Positions 1 through 12,480 of a stretch of DNA of 64,000 nucleotides are shown here, in pieces (position 1 is the first letter of the stretch; the number at the start of each line of letters is the position of its first letter). The position numbers and the translations under genes are program-made. Under the pieces are notes generated by a model that worked only from the letters and a program-made list of their open reading frames with translations, was not told where the DNA came from and did no database searches. Where the stretch lies: contig NC_066580.1 of NCBI RefSeq assembly GCF_024323335.1, forward strand, positions 437,963,851 through 438,027,850. The letters are read 5' to 3'. This DNA comes from Lathyrus oleraceus (Eukaryota; Streptophyta; Magnoliopsida; Fabales; Fabaceae).

Positions 1-3000
1 TGTCAAAACCCTAATCTTATGGTCTCATTTCATGACCTTGTTCATGTACATTATCAGTCAAGTCATGTTCTTTTCAAAGTCAAACATTCAAGTCATAAGG
101 CAAAACAATTTGGAAACCAACTTCAAACCATTTGTTAATCCAGTTCAATTTATTTCATGTCATTGTAAACCATTACATGTGAGTCCATACAAGAAAATAC
201 AAAATTTGGCATTTTTGACCAACTGTTGACTTTGGTCAACAGTTGACTTTTTGGTCAACTTTGACCAAAGTCAACCCAAATTCATTAAACCCTAAATTCA
301 CCCATAATTGTCCATTGAATTCCATTTACAAGAAAAATACAAAAAAAATGAACTTTGACCAATTGTTGACTTTGGTCAACTTTGACCAAAGTCAACACAA
401 CCTCTTTGCATCCTAAAATCCTAAGTCTTCCATCATGAAGCTTAATCCATCACTCCATTGTTCATGTTTGCTTGCTTCCATCATGAGAGCTTCATTTGCA
501 AGTTATCCTTGGCCAACCATGTTTATGTTCATGCCATGCCTACAAGAGCAGTCAAGTTATACAAAAACAGCAAATCATGACCAACATAAAGTCCAAGCCA
601 TAAAGTAAAGCCATGAGTTTGCTGCCAATGTCCAAGCCAAAACCTGTTGTGAAAGTACAACCATTTTCATCCATGAAGCATGCCAAGACATGGTTTGAAC
701 TAGCTATGCATACGAGGTAAACCAACACCCTTGCCTGTCCAAGAACCAGTCAATATGGAATGTTCGGAGCAGCCACTGCAGTGTCAATGGCAGGGAAATC
801 TCTGTAAAAGTGGAGTCAGCTACTGTACAATTAATGCATGCAGAGCAGATTCAAATATTTGCAGATATTCGAATGCCATACCTGAGCCTGCCGAATGGCC
901 TACCAAATTAGACATGACTAAACGCACAGATTTTCGACATGTGCAATCAACATTTGCTGCTACTCCATCTCATCTTCAAGAAGTGATGACAGAAGGTTTC
1001 AGGATTTCATATCATACTTAAAACAGAGGGATTGTGTTGGAGTTATTAAAATCCCAGCTTCAAAATCAATATGGGCAAGGCTGCTATTTATACTTCCTCA
1101 TTCACTTGAAATGTGCTCGTTGCTGTCTGTTGCACCCGATCCATCTGAGTGCCTAATTGCCTTGGTTTTATCCAAAGAAACAAACTTTGAGTGGGAATGA
1201 TATTTGTCCTTAATCATAAGATCATTCATTGCAATACATATTGATTATCAAGCATGAACAATTAACAACAACAAAATCTTACCATGGAAGCTCAAACATG
1301 CAGTAGAACAAACCACATGTCAAACCTGCATTCAACCTGCAGCAAGTGATAATAGTCCAAGCAACCATGCAAACTCAGTCCCTACATCAGCCTAGCAAAT
1401 AACCATTTAACTGTTAACATAGGCATCCTGCAGACCTGAAGAAACAGAAAAATGGACAGCAAAACATCATAAACCAAAATGAAACCTATAGAGAAGACAT
1501 GGAAAAGATGTTGAACCATATGGCAATGTTGAAAATCGAGCACAATTCAGAGGGCATACCATAACCACATGCTGAAGAAATCAATCCGGAAATGGACATT
1601 GAACATGCTGCAAAACCAGTGCACCATAAGTCAACAGGTTGTTGTGTAAAGATCCATTTGTTTAAGCTAACAATGCTCAAGGATTTTCTAACCTGCAATG
1701 AGGCCTTTAAACCAAGCTGAAAGTCTTGTTGCAACACACCAAGTCACAAGGCAAACTTCAGGTAAACATCAGGAAGCCAGAACTTATCTGCAAAAGCACA
1801 CAATCGCATCACCATGGAAGGACACAGCAGGATAATAGCTTGAAACTACTGGCTGCATAACAGTCTGAAGCCTGAACTGAAATACCAATTATACTCACCT
1901 TCTAACCAGTGCCAAGACCAAGACGACTTGCAAGAAACAATGCAACACGGCAAGCTACAATTGGGAGCATGAATGCACTACATGGTAACTTATTGTGCAG
2001 CAGTTCTTGCTCTGTCAATGCAGCAGCCCACTCAACAATCCTACAACATGCAATGACTAGCTACAACCATGTACCTTAGGCCTTGTTATAAACCTGCAAG
2101 CAAGAGGATTCAGAACCAAGGGAAACCCCTACCAAACCATGAACCACATTGATGCAAGCTACTGAATACAAACTCCTGTCATGCAACATATATGACAAAT
2201 TCAGTTATGCATAACATGAAGCAAAACTAAGGTAAGAACAACACAAAGCCAAGATTGAATCTAACAACTCACAAATATCATACATGTTGCAGAAATTAGT
2301 GTAGAAACATTGGCCAAGTTGGAGCCTTGAGCAGCATACCATTAATTGGTCTACAAATCCAACACCACACGATATATAAGTGACAAACAAAGCATGGTAC
2401 ATCAACTGGCATTCAAAAACTTACCATGGTGTGTACATCCATCTGCTGCAACCTGCACTTTGCAAGGTCTGCTACAACATACTTGCTGCTCACTACCAGG
2501 ATTCAGCATCACAGGCCAATTGTGCCAAATCAAGACCATATCCTGCTACTTCATGAAGCAGACCATGCCAGAGATGTAATGTACTGCAGGACCAATAAGA
2601 CCATTCACTTACTGCAGTCAATTAGAATACTTTGTGAACCTAGCAAGACAATGTAATGCAAGGTCAGAAAAATGCATATGCTACATAAGACCAAGAAAAA
2701 GAAAAACCATTCCAAGCTGCAACAGAGATATGAACTACAAACCAATGGGGCAATTGGAAGCAGGGTTGTGGCTCAACATAAATAGGCCAACCATTTGTAG
2801 TTTACAAGTCCCTGTTATGCTTTGACCATCTGCTACTTGACCTAAACGTTAACAGCAATTGACATCACAAGCAAAATATGCAGAGGGAGTTTAATAAAGT
2901 TTGATTTAGACAGGTTGTATATAAGTCTTCTTGTTACCTTTCCATGATCCAGTTGAACAACAAGCCAATCATCAATCCAAATTGCAATTGCTGTAATGAG

Positions 3001-3560
3001 CATATTAAAAGTACAACCTGCAAGATGTTACCAACCCAATTCCACCTGACTGCAAAACCACATCAGTCTTGCATCCTGCAGCATCCATGTTCATCATCAA
3101 GCCAAGGCATAACAACTACAATGAGGTTCTTAATGAAAGTAGTCAAGTTGTTCAGGCCAAAGAAACATGAAATAAATTGGCAAATGCAATCCATCATCAG
3201 TGGAAATCATGTTGTTGAACCTGTTTTGAAACCCTGTTGCAGAAGCAAATTGAAGCCAAGCCAAACCTCCAAAGCCATTGAACCTCAACCGAAACTGCTC
3301 TTGAGTTTTCACAAAAAAAAGTCACTGCAGTAAAAAGAATAAGGTAATTAGCAAAGGCAGTAATTCAAGGATATCCCAATTTGGCATAGAGACAAAAATG
3401 AAGAAGAAAGAGTGGGTTCAGAATACCGTTTCCGGTTTTAGCATTAAACAAGCCCATCCGAGTCTGAACAATCAAAAAGGTATTTTGCAGGATGCTCCAG
3501 TGAAACACCAAATGCACCTTTGAAACCCTAAATCAGGAGGCATAAATAAAAAGGGTGAAT
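1..3560 (+). other. Noncoding, LTR U3-like sequence
   Basis: No coding region is supported here. Bases 215-400 carry repeated TTGACTTTGGTCAA-type words, in direct and inverted order, like those in the U3 of the LTR at 28179-30166. The stretch 400-3400 is A/C-rich with recurring CTGCA-containing words and only short random reading frames. I read it as the upstream (U3) part of a + oriented Ogre-type LTR whose U5 ends at 6419, but its start lies outside the window and an unrelated insertion cannot be excluded. Confidence 0.4.
3541..3553 (+). promoter_or_regulatory. Possible LTR TATA region
   Basis: A CATAAATAAAAAG word is followed within 20-60 bases by GA-rich sequence and an AAACCCTAA word. 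This is the arrangement seen just after the TATA box of the LTR at 62256. It would place transcription start near 3575 and make 3575-6419 the R/U5 part. Weak evidence by itself. Confidence 0.25.
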
Positions 3561-3696
3561 CAGTAAGAGAGAGCACAACAAAAATCGGAGGCGGAAAAGA
3601 GACTATAAACCCTAATCAAAAAAAGAGGAATTAACAACAGAGAGAGGTGGAAGCGAAAATCTGAGAAAAAAACCTAAAAACCCCAAAATCGTTCAC

Positions 3697-3984
3697 CTGG
3701 AGGCCAGCTTCTGCGCATCCTTCACCGCCACCACCGCGACACTTTGTAAGAGCTTCCTTCTCCTTCTTTTTATCCTTCTCATGTGCTTGTTGACGAAACA
3801 TTGTGAGAGTTGAGAGAGATTGATTCGCTGAGTTTGAGAGCGTGAGAGGGTTTCGTTGATGAGTGATTTCATAACAGGGACGAGAGGGGCGAGTTCGTTG
3901 AGATTGCCGTCGTTGGGAAAGTTTGAGTTCGTGAGGTTGGGGAGAGGGTGAAGGAAGACGAACATCTGTGTTCTCCGTTTCCAT
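3697..3984 (-). CDS. Possible first exon of an unrecognised gene
   Basis: On the minus strand an ATG at 3984 opens about 96 codons. The first part is rich in Ser, Pro, Gln and Arg; a Lys/Glu-rich segment and a Gly run follow. The frame runs into a CAG|GTGAAC word at about 3696 that would serve as a splice donor. A second frame (ATG at 3965) is open over the same bases. GC is clearly higher than in the flanks, which suggests real or once-real coding sequence. I recognise no domain and found no convincing downstream exons toward base 1. It could be a captured gene fragment or a chance frame in the R region of an LTR. Confidence 0.2.
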
Positions 3985-4842
3985 TTTTTTGTTTTTTTTC
4001 CTTTTTTAATTTTATTTATTTAATTTAATTTGTTTTTAACACAAAAACCATAAAAAATGTTTAATTTGTTTTTTTATTTTAACTCTTTTTATGTTTATCC
4101 CGGTTTATATATTCAACGTAGCAGCACAATGTTAAATAACCCTGAGTGGTCTGGTGGAGGAGGGCAGTGTTCATATTCTTGAGTGGGGTGGGTTCAATAC
4201 TCATATGTAGCATTTTCCTTTGCATTTTATTTCTTTTAGTTATTTTATTTTTTTTCTTTAGCATTTTCATTTATTCTTATGTTTATGCCTTTATTACACT
4301 CATATGTTCATTTTGTTAAGTTGTTGTCTTCTAATTTAATTCAAAAACCATTTTAAAACTATAAAAATCATGTTTTTCTCGATTTAATATCGAGCCCATT
4401 TTTCACACCCTTGTAAGTCGATTGCTTTTTAAGCATCGCCATTGACCTCACATAGCTTACTCTTGGGCTTTCTTACAATGAGCCGGTTCCCTTGCACTTA
4501 CACTCATACATTGTTTAATGCTTCATTATTTCATTCTTTGATTATTTGATTCGATTATATACTTGTTTATATCTTACTTGTTTGATTAACTGTGGCCTAC
4601 TTGTATGGTGTATAAGGCATGTATTATTATTGTTTGTTTGCCATGAACAATCCCCATTCGTAACAAATGTATCCCTCTCCCATGAAATGTATAATATTTT
4701 TTTCATTCTTTATTCATCTGTAAATACAAGAATTAAAATGAGCATTCGATAACCATTTCAAAGCAAGATCAAAACCTCGATCCAACGTCGAGTAATCATT
4801 TTTTCAAAACCTAACAGAACCAGCACATATTCATCCACCCTT

Positions 4843-4947
4843 TTGTAAGTCGATTGCTTTATGCATCGCCATCAACCTTGTAAGTCGATTGCTTTATGCA
4901 TCCCCATCAACCTTGTAAGTCGATTGCTTCGTGCATCGCCATCTACC
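4843..4947 (+). repeat. 35-bp tandem repeat, three copies
   Basis: TTGTAAGTCGATTGCTT begins at 4843, 4878 and 4913, a strict 35-bp period, each copy with a CATCGCCATC-like tail. An isolated diverged copy lies at 4411. It lies inside the LTR. Confidence 0.85.
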
Positions 4948-5520
4948 CTTATCCCTAGCACCTCTCCTTGCTCCACTCGTCAATTCTTGTTCCGATTAGG
5001 TAGCACCCATTAGATAGAACCTTTTGTATGATAACATAGGTAGAATTCCCATATTCTTTGCATGCTAACATTAGGTAGATATTCCCATTTGTAAATCCTA
5101 ACACTTAAATACATATTGCATGACAACTCTAGGGCAGAGCTTCCCCCACTTCTAGACCTCTCCGAGCGTCTCCGATCTTGTGGCATGTAGTCTGTTCTAT
5201 TGCAAAAAGGTAACTGCCTAAGACTCGATTCAGCGAGCTGCGACACCTACTGCTAGGACGTGAACACATTGCCCACTCTCCTTTGACACAACTGGTGTCC
5301 TCCTTTGTAAGTCCATATTCAGATGGCAATCCCTATGTAGGGGAACTACGTCGCCCTGATTCTCATACCAGATGAGGTACGTAGGCAGGAGATCGTGCGA
5401 GATCTCTCCGGGCACTCTTTTCCTTTTTTTGTGTGTGTTTGCTTGACAGCTAGCAGGCTCGAGTACCAGACTCCCTGTTAGCTTGTTTGTTTAACTTTGT
5501 TGTTGCTTCTGACGATTTAG

Positions 5521-5710
5521 CGTCCGGTTAAACCCTTTGTGTGTGTAGGAGTCTGACATAAGTCCAGCGATTGGCAGTTGGTTTCCTGTGTGTGTTTGTT
5601 GGTTCGGAGTCCGATGTAAGTCCAGCGATTGGCATTCGGTTTCCATGTTTGCCTGTTTGTGTGGAGTCTGACATAAGTCCAGCGATTGGCAGTCGGTTTC
5701 CTGCGTGTGT
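5521..5710 (+). repeat. 57/58-bp tandem repeat, three copies
   Basis: The core AAGTCCAGCGATTGGCA recurs with starts of the surrounding unit at about 5551, 5609 and 5666. The same core is found reversed in the inner Ogre LTR near 31265, 31330 and 31412, which supports the assignment of this stretch to an Ogre-type LTR. Confidence 0.8.
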
Positions 5711-6419
5711 TTTGTTTGGCGTCCCTATGTAGCCGAACTACGACAACTCTGATTCTCATGTTCAGATGAGATACGTAGGCACAAGACGTGATGTCTTGCC
5801 GAGTTTGACTAACGACTAACAACTAATCCTTGTTTTCTTTCGCCCTCGTTGCGATCCTTTCTCTCGCCCTCGTTGCGATCGAGACCTTCCCTTTCTCTTG
5901 CCCTAGTTGCAATCGAGACCTTTGTTCCCGTAGTTAGCTGAACCATGTTTTGCTCTGATTCTCATTCCCGATGAGATACGTAGGCATAAGACGCGACGTC
6001 TTAGCGAGCACACTTACCCTTAACCCATAGGTAGCCGAGCTACGAAGACTCTGATTCTCATTCCAGATGAGATACGTATGCAGTGGATGCGACATCCGTG
6101 CGAGTCATTTTCTTTGACCCTCTCTTTTAGTAAATAGTACATTAGATAAACACACACCCTTTAGACAAGAAACAAACAAGAGTGGATCCCCTAGAGTACT
6201 ACGGATGCGTAGGGGTGCTAATACCTTCCCTTCGCATAATCGACTCCCGAACCCAAGATTTGGTGCGAGACCTTGTCTTTTCCTTTCCTTTCTCTTCAGG
6301 TTTACTTCGAGCGTTTCCTTTCCCTCCTTTGGGATAAATAACACACGATGGCGACTCTTCTGTCACTTTCTTCTTCGCCGGTTGTTTTTTCGCACTACCG
6401 TATTTTTCGGGTTGCGACA

Positions 6420-6920
6420 ACAAAGATCACCATCACCAAAAGGATAATGGTAAGATCAAAATGACTTCAAAGATCGCCATAACCAAAAGGATGATGGTAA
6501 GATAAAAAATAACATCACCATCACCCAAAGGATGGTGGTTAAACAAACTCTGAAGGTTGAAATTACCAAAAGGATAATGGCCATCACCAAAAGGATGATG
6601 ATTAATTCACAATGACTTCAACGATCACCGACACCAAAAGAATGACGATAAGATCAAACAACAAAACTTGCTATCACCAAAAGGATGATAGTAAGACTAA
6701 AATAATTGCAAAGATCTCCATCACAAAAAAATATGATGGTTAGACCAAAGCTTCAAGGATCACCAACACCAAAAGGATGATGGTAAGATCAAACAACAAA
6801 ACTTGTTATCACGAAAAGGATGATAGTAAGTACACAACTTCAATGATCACTATCCCAAAAGGATGAAGTTAATATTTATGGCAATACTTGCTATCACTAA
6901 AAGGATGATAGTAACACGAT
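6420..6920. repeat. AAAAGG-loop minisatellite, unit copy 1
   Basis: About a dozen imperfect copies of CACCAAAAGGATGATGGTAA-like units of 35-60 bp. Many have arms that pair around the AAAAGG core, for example CTATC at 6671-6675 with GATAG at 6687-6691. The same array recurs at 8588-9088 and 10756-11256 in the other copies of the 2168-bp unit. Similar arrays occur in the 3' UTR of the outer Ogre-like element (48690-50560). Confidence 0.85.
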
Positions 6921-7923
6921 AACTTCTTTTTGTTGCTGGCCAAAACACTACTTGATTCAGACTTGCACTCCTTTCTTTTCTTTAAGGCCCATTTACCCTA
7001 TATCTAATCATGTTCATCTCATTTTATCATGATAATTAGTTTAGATAATTAAGATTTTGGGAGATTAATCAGGTTTTACAAATATTAGGTTAATTAGAAC
7101 TTTAACTAATTTAATTAAATTAGATCTTAATTAGTTTTTTGAACTTAGTTAATTTCTAATTAGATCATGTTTTAAATACTTAGATAATTAAACAAATTAA
7201 GTTTTACATAATTAGATAATTAGGATTATTTAGTTTTTTTATTAAATGTTTATTTTTAGAAACTATCTTCCTAATTAATCAATTTTTGACATATTGACCA
7301 TTTTGCCCTTAAGGCTTGAAATCTCGATTTTTAATACATGCTCCCTTAGTTTAGGATCTTGATCAGTTTTGTCTGATTCTTATTTAGATGATTAATTCAA
7401 TAGGATATTATTTAACATAATGCAACTATTCATTTCAATCCCACTGATTAGTGTTGACCAAAGGTCGCTTTGGTCAACTAAATCTTTTATAATTGTGTTG
7501 TAAGCCCCAAACCTATTCAAGTGAACAAAAGACCCTTTATCACTTGATATGGAATGTTCATTATGCTCAAGCTATTGTAGATATGTTGAATCTTAGGAGC
7601 TCGGGACCTTAAGGTTCAAATACAAGATCAAGGCTTCAAAGTCAACATCAACCTAACATAGCTAGCAACGTGGACTACTTCTCAAGCACTGCAAAGGTAT
7701 CAACACTTGAAGATCATAATTCAGAGTGTGTGGCACGAGCCTTAAGAAATAGAGAATGAATGAGATTGGAGAATTCCATTAACTCATTTTGAATATCTTT
7801 GGGCACGGGATGCTTGATCCAATTGCTCATTGTATTCACCTCTATTCATAGACTTTAGCATAATTTGAATTACGTGATTGGAAAGCCTTCTTCTACAACA
7901 AGTAGCACTACATCAATAAGATA
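6921..7923. other. AT-rich noncoding part of the 2168-bp unit
   Basis: No coding evidence. 6980-7430 is dominated by TTAATTAGAT-type words; 7440-7490 carries a GTTGACCAAAGGTCGCTTTGGTCAAC inverted repeat (20 bases of it paired around a short centre). 7700-7923 contains a stretch repeated in diverged form at 12300-12480. The same sequence recurs at 9089-10091 and 11257-12258. Confidence 0.7.
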
Positions 7924-10900
7924 TTCATGTTCAGATGAGATACGTAGGCACAAGACGCGATGTCTTGCCGAGTTTGACTAACGACTAACAACTAATCCTT
8001 GTTTTCTTTCGCCCTCGTTGCGATCCTTTCTCTCGCCCTCGTTGCGATCGAGACCTTCCCTTTCTCTTGCCCTAGTTGCAATCGAGACCTTTGTTCCCGT
8101 AGTTAGCTGAACTATGTTTTGCTCTGATTCTCATTCCCGATGAGATACGTAGGCATAAGACGTGACGTCTTAGCGAGCACACTTACCCTTAACCCATAGG
8201 TAGCCGAGCTACGAAGACTCTGATTCTCATTCCAGATGAGATACGTATGCAGTGGATGCGACATCCTGCGAGTCATTTTCTTTGACCCTCTCTTTTAGTA
8301 AATAGTACATTAGATAAACACACACCCTTTAGACAAGAAACAAACAAGAGTGGATCCCGTAGAGTACTACGGATGCGTAGGGGTGCTAATACCTTCCCTT
8401 CGCATAATCGACTCCTGAACCCAAGATTTGGTTGCGAGACCTTGTCTTTTCCTTTCCTTTCTCTTCAGGTTTACTTCGAGCGTTTCCTTTCCCTCCTTTG
8501 GGATAAATAACGCACGGTGGCGACTCTTCTGTCACTTTCTTCTTCGCCGGTTGTTTTTTCGCACTACCGTATTTTTCGGGTTGCGACAACAAAGATCACC
8601 ATCACCAAAAGGATAATGGTAAGATCAAAATGACTTCAAAGATCGCCATAACCAAAAGGATGATGGTAAGATAAAAAATAACATCACCATCACCCAAAGG
8701 ATGGTGGTTAAACAAACTCTGAAGGTTGAAATTACCAAAAGGATAATGGCCATCACCAAAAGGATGATGATTAATTCACAATGACTTCAACGATCACCGA
8801 CACCAAAAGAATGACGATAAGATCAAACAACAAAACTTGCTATCACCAAAAGGATGATAGTAAGACTAAAATAATTGCAAAGATCTCCATCACAAAAAAA
8901 TATGATGGTTAGACCAAAGCTTCAAGGATCACCAACACCAAAAGGATGATGGTAAGATCAAACAACAAAACTTGTTATCACGAAAAGGATGATAGTAAGT
9001 ACACAACTTCAATGATCACTATCCCAAAAGGATGAAGTTAATATTTATGGCAATACTTGCTATCACTAAAAGGATGATAGTAACACGACAACTTCTTTTT
9101 GTTGCTGGCCAAAACACTACTTGATTCAGACTTGCACTCCTTTCTTTTCTTTAAGGCCCGTTTACCCTATATCTAATCATGTTCATCTCATTTTATCATG
9201 ATAATTAGTTTAGATAATTAAGATTTTGGGAGATTAATCAGGTTTTACAAATATTAGGTTAATTAGAACTTTAACTAATTTAATTAAATTAGATCTTAGT
9301 TAGTTTTTTGAACTTAGTTAATTTCTAATTAGATCATGTTTTAAATACTTAGATAATTAAACAAATTAAGTTTTACATAATTAGATAATTAGGATTATTT
9401 AGTTTTTTATTAAATGTTTATTTTTAGAAACTATCTTCCTAATTAATCAATTTTTGACATATTGACCATTTTGCCCTTAAGGCTTGAAATCTCGATTTTT
9501 AATACATGCTCCCTTAGTTTAGGATCTTGATCAGTTTTGTCTGATTCTTATTTAGATGATTAATTCAATAGGATATTATTTAACATAATGCAACTATTCA
9601 TTTCAATCCCACTGATTAGTGTTGACCAAAGGTCGCTTTGGTCAACTAAATCTTTTATAATTGTGTTGTAAGCCCCAAACCTATTCAAGTGAACAAAAGA
9701 CCCTTTATCACTTGATATGGAATGTTCATTATGCTCAAGCTATTGTAGATATGTTGAATCTCAGGAGCTCGGGACCTTAAGGTTCAAATACAAGATCAAG
9801 GCTTCAAAGTCAACATCAACCTAACATAGCTAGCAACGTGGACTACTTCTCAAGCACTGCAAAGGTATCAACACTTGAAGATCATAATTCAGAGTGTGTG
9901 GCACGAGCCTTAAGAAATAGAGAATGAATGAGATTGGAGAATTCCATTAACTCATTTTGAATATCTTTGGGCACGGGATGCTTGATCCAATTGCTCATTG
10001 TATTCACCTCTATTCATAGACTTTAGCATAATTTGAATTACGTGATTGGAAAGCCTTCTTCTACAACAAGTAGCACTACATCAATAAGATATTCATGTTC
10101 AGATGAGATACGTAGGCACAAGACGCGATGTCTTGCCGAGTTTGACTAACGACTAACAACTAATCCTTGTTTTCTTTCGCCCTCGTTGCGATCCTTTCTC
10201 TCGCCCTCGTTGCGATCGAGACCTTCCCTTTCTCTTGCCCTAGTTGCAATCGAGACCTTTGTTCCCGTAGTTAGCTGAACTATGTTTTGCTCTGATTCTC
10301 ATTCCCGATGAGATACGTAGGCATAAGACGTGACGTCTTAGCGAGCACACTTACCCTTAACCCATAGGTAGCCGAGCTACGAAGACTCTGATTCTCATTC
10401 CAGATGAGATACGTATGCAGTGGATGCGACATCCTGCGAGTCATTTTCTTTGACCCTCTCTTTTAGTAAATAGTACATTAGATAAACACACACCCTTTAG
10501 ACAAGAAACAAACAAGAGTGGATCCCGTAGAGTACTACGGATGCGTAGGGGTGCTAATACCTTCCCTTCGCATAATCGACTCCTGAACCCAAGATTTGGT
10601 TGCGAGACCTTGTCTTTTCCTTTCCTTTCTCTTCAGGTTTACTTCGAGCGTTTCCTTTCCCTCCTTTGGGATAAATAACGCACGGTGGCGACTCTTCTGT
10701 CACTTTCTTCTTCGCCGGTTGTTTTTTCGCACTACCGTATTTTTCGGGTTGCGACAACAAAGATCACCATCACCAAAAGGATAATGGTAAGATCAAAATG
10801 ACTTCAAAGATCGCCATAACCAAAAGGATGATGGTAAGATAAAAAATAACATCACCATCACCCAAAGGATGGTGGTTAAACAAACTCTGAAGGTTGAAAT

Positions 10901-12258
10901 TACCAAAAGGATAATGGCCATCACCAAAAGGATGATGATTAATTCACAATGACTTCAACGATCACCGACACCAAAAGAATGACGATAAGATCAAACAACA
11001 AAACTTGCTATCACCAAAAGGATGATAGTAAGACTAAAATAATTGCAAAGATCTCCATCACAAAAAAATATGATGGTTAGACCAAAGCTTCAAGGATCAC
11101 CAACACCAAAAGGATGATGGTAAGATCAAACAACAAAACTTGTTATCACGAAAAGGATGATAGTAAGTACACAACTTCAATGATCACTATCCCAAAAGGA
11201 TGAAGTTAATATTTATGGCAATACTTGCTATCACTAAAAGGATGATAGTAACACGACAACTTCTTTTTGTTGCTGGCCAAAACACTACTTGATTCAGACT
11301 TGCACTCCTTTCTTTTCTTTAAGGCCCATTTACCCTATATCTAATCATGTTCATCTCATTTTATCATGATAATTAGTTTAGATAATTAAGATTTTGGGAG
11401 ATTAATCAGGTTTTACAAATATTAGGTTAATTAGAACTTTAACTAATTTAATTAAATTAGATCTTAATTAGTTTTTTGAACTTAGTTAATTTCTAATTAG
11501 ATCATGTTTTAAATACTTAGATAATTAAACAAATTAAGTTTTACATAATTAGATAATTAGGATTATTTAGTTTTTTATTAAATGTTTATTTTTAGAAACT
11601 ATCTTCCTAATTAATCAATTTTTGACATATTGACCATTTTGCCCTTAAGGCTTGAAATCTCGATTTTTAATACATGCTCCCTTAGTTTAGGATCTTGATC
11701 AGTTTTGTCTGATTCTTATTTAGATGATTAATTCAATAGGATATTATTTAACATAATGCAACTATTCATTTCAATCCCACTGATTAGTGTTGACCAAAGG
11801 TCGCTTTGGTCAACCAAATCTTTTATAATTGTGTTGTAAGCCCCAAACCTATTCAAGTGAACAAAAGACCCTTTATCACTTGATATGGAATGTTCATTAT
11901 GCTCAAGCTATTGTAGATATGTTGAATCTCAGGAACTCGGGACCTTAAGGTTCAAATACAAGATCAAGGCTTCAAAGTCAACATCAACCTAACATAGCTA
12001 GCAACGTGGACTACTTCTCAAGCACTGCAAAGGTATCAACACTTGAAGATCATAATTCAGAGTGTGTGGCACGAGCCTTAAGAAATAGAGAATGAATGAG
12101 ATTGGAGAATTCCATTAACTCATTTTGAATATCTTTGGGCACGGGATGCTTGATCCAATTGCTCATCGTATTCACCTCTATTCATAGACTTTAGCATAAT
12201 TTGAATTACGTGATTGGAAAGCCTTCTTCTACAACAAGTAGCACTACATCAATAAGAT

Positions 12259-12480
12259 CAACACACTGGATCTTCTATCATCAACTTGTTAATTTTGATT
12301 CGAGTTGCACGCTACGAGCCTTAAGAAATAAAGAATGGATGAGAGTGGAGAATTCCATTAACTCATTATGGATATCCTTGGGTATGAGACGCTTGACCCA
12401 GTTGCTCAAGGTATTCGCCTTTGTTCATAGACTTTAGTGCAATTTGAATCATACAACTGATAAGTCTTCTTCGAGCAAGC
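12259..12480. repeat. Diverged extra copy of the 2168-bp unit tail
   Basis: From about 12310 the sequence repeats 12070-12245 in diverged form: CGAGCCTTAAGAAATA, GAGAATTCCATTAACTCAT and CATAGACTTTAG words occur in the same order. This older local duplication predates the near-identical triplication. Confidence 0.75.

Larger units (their letters stand above)
3985..6419 (+). mobile_element. Ogre-type LTR, R/U5 part
   Basis: The last ~700 bases match, in reverse complement, the U5 of the intact Ogre LTRs at 30749 and 45162. Shared parts are the GGTGCTAATACCTTCCCTTC block near 6216, the GGGATAAATAA block near 6330, and a terminal GCGACA ending about 6419. The LTR therefore reads on the + strand. 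No primer binding site follows 6419; minisatellite DNA typical of an Ogre 3' UTR follows instead. This suggests a solo LTR, or a 3' LTR, sitting inside another element. Several hairpin modules (5356-5406, 5748-5798, 5956-6003, 6051-6097) lie in this part. Confidence 0.7.
5756..12258 (+). repeat. Three direct copies of a 2168-bp unit
   Basis: Copies begin at about 5756, 7925 and 10093 (the word TTCAGATGAG occurs at 5761, 7930 and 10098) and the last ends at 12258. Each unit holds the final ~660 bases of the Ogre U5, a ~500-bp minisatellite, about 640 bp of AT-rich sequence and a ~360-bp unique tail. Differences are few. Copies 2 and 3 share changes that copy 1 lacks (for example one base lost near 8265/10433 and one gained near 8431/10599), so an initial duplication was followed by a second. 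No gene lies inside; the short frames of about 62-80 codons recur only because the unit recurs. Confidence 0.95.

Noticed and set aside
731..3333. Plus-strand frames of 60-130 codons as small genes
   Set aside because: They are chance frames in sequence rich in TGCA, ACAA and CCA words, with no domain, no consistent codon use and no splice context.
6199..10784. Short frames of 62-80 codons repeated in the triplicated unit
   Set aside because: They are the U5 of an LTR read in two directions; repetition comes from the 2168-bp duplication.
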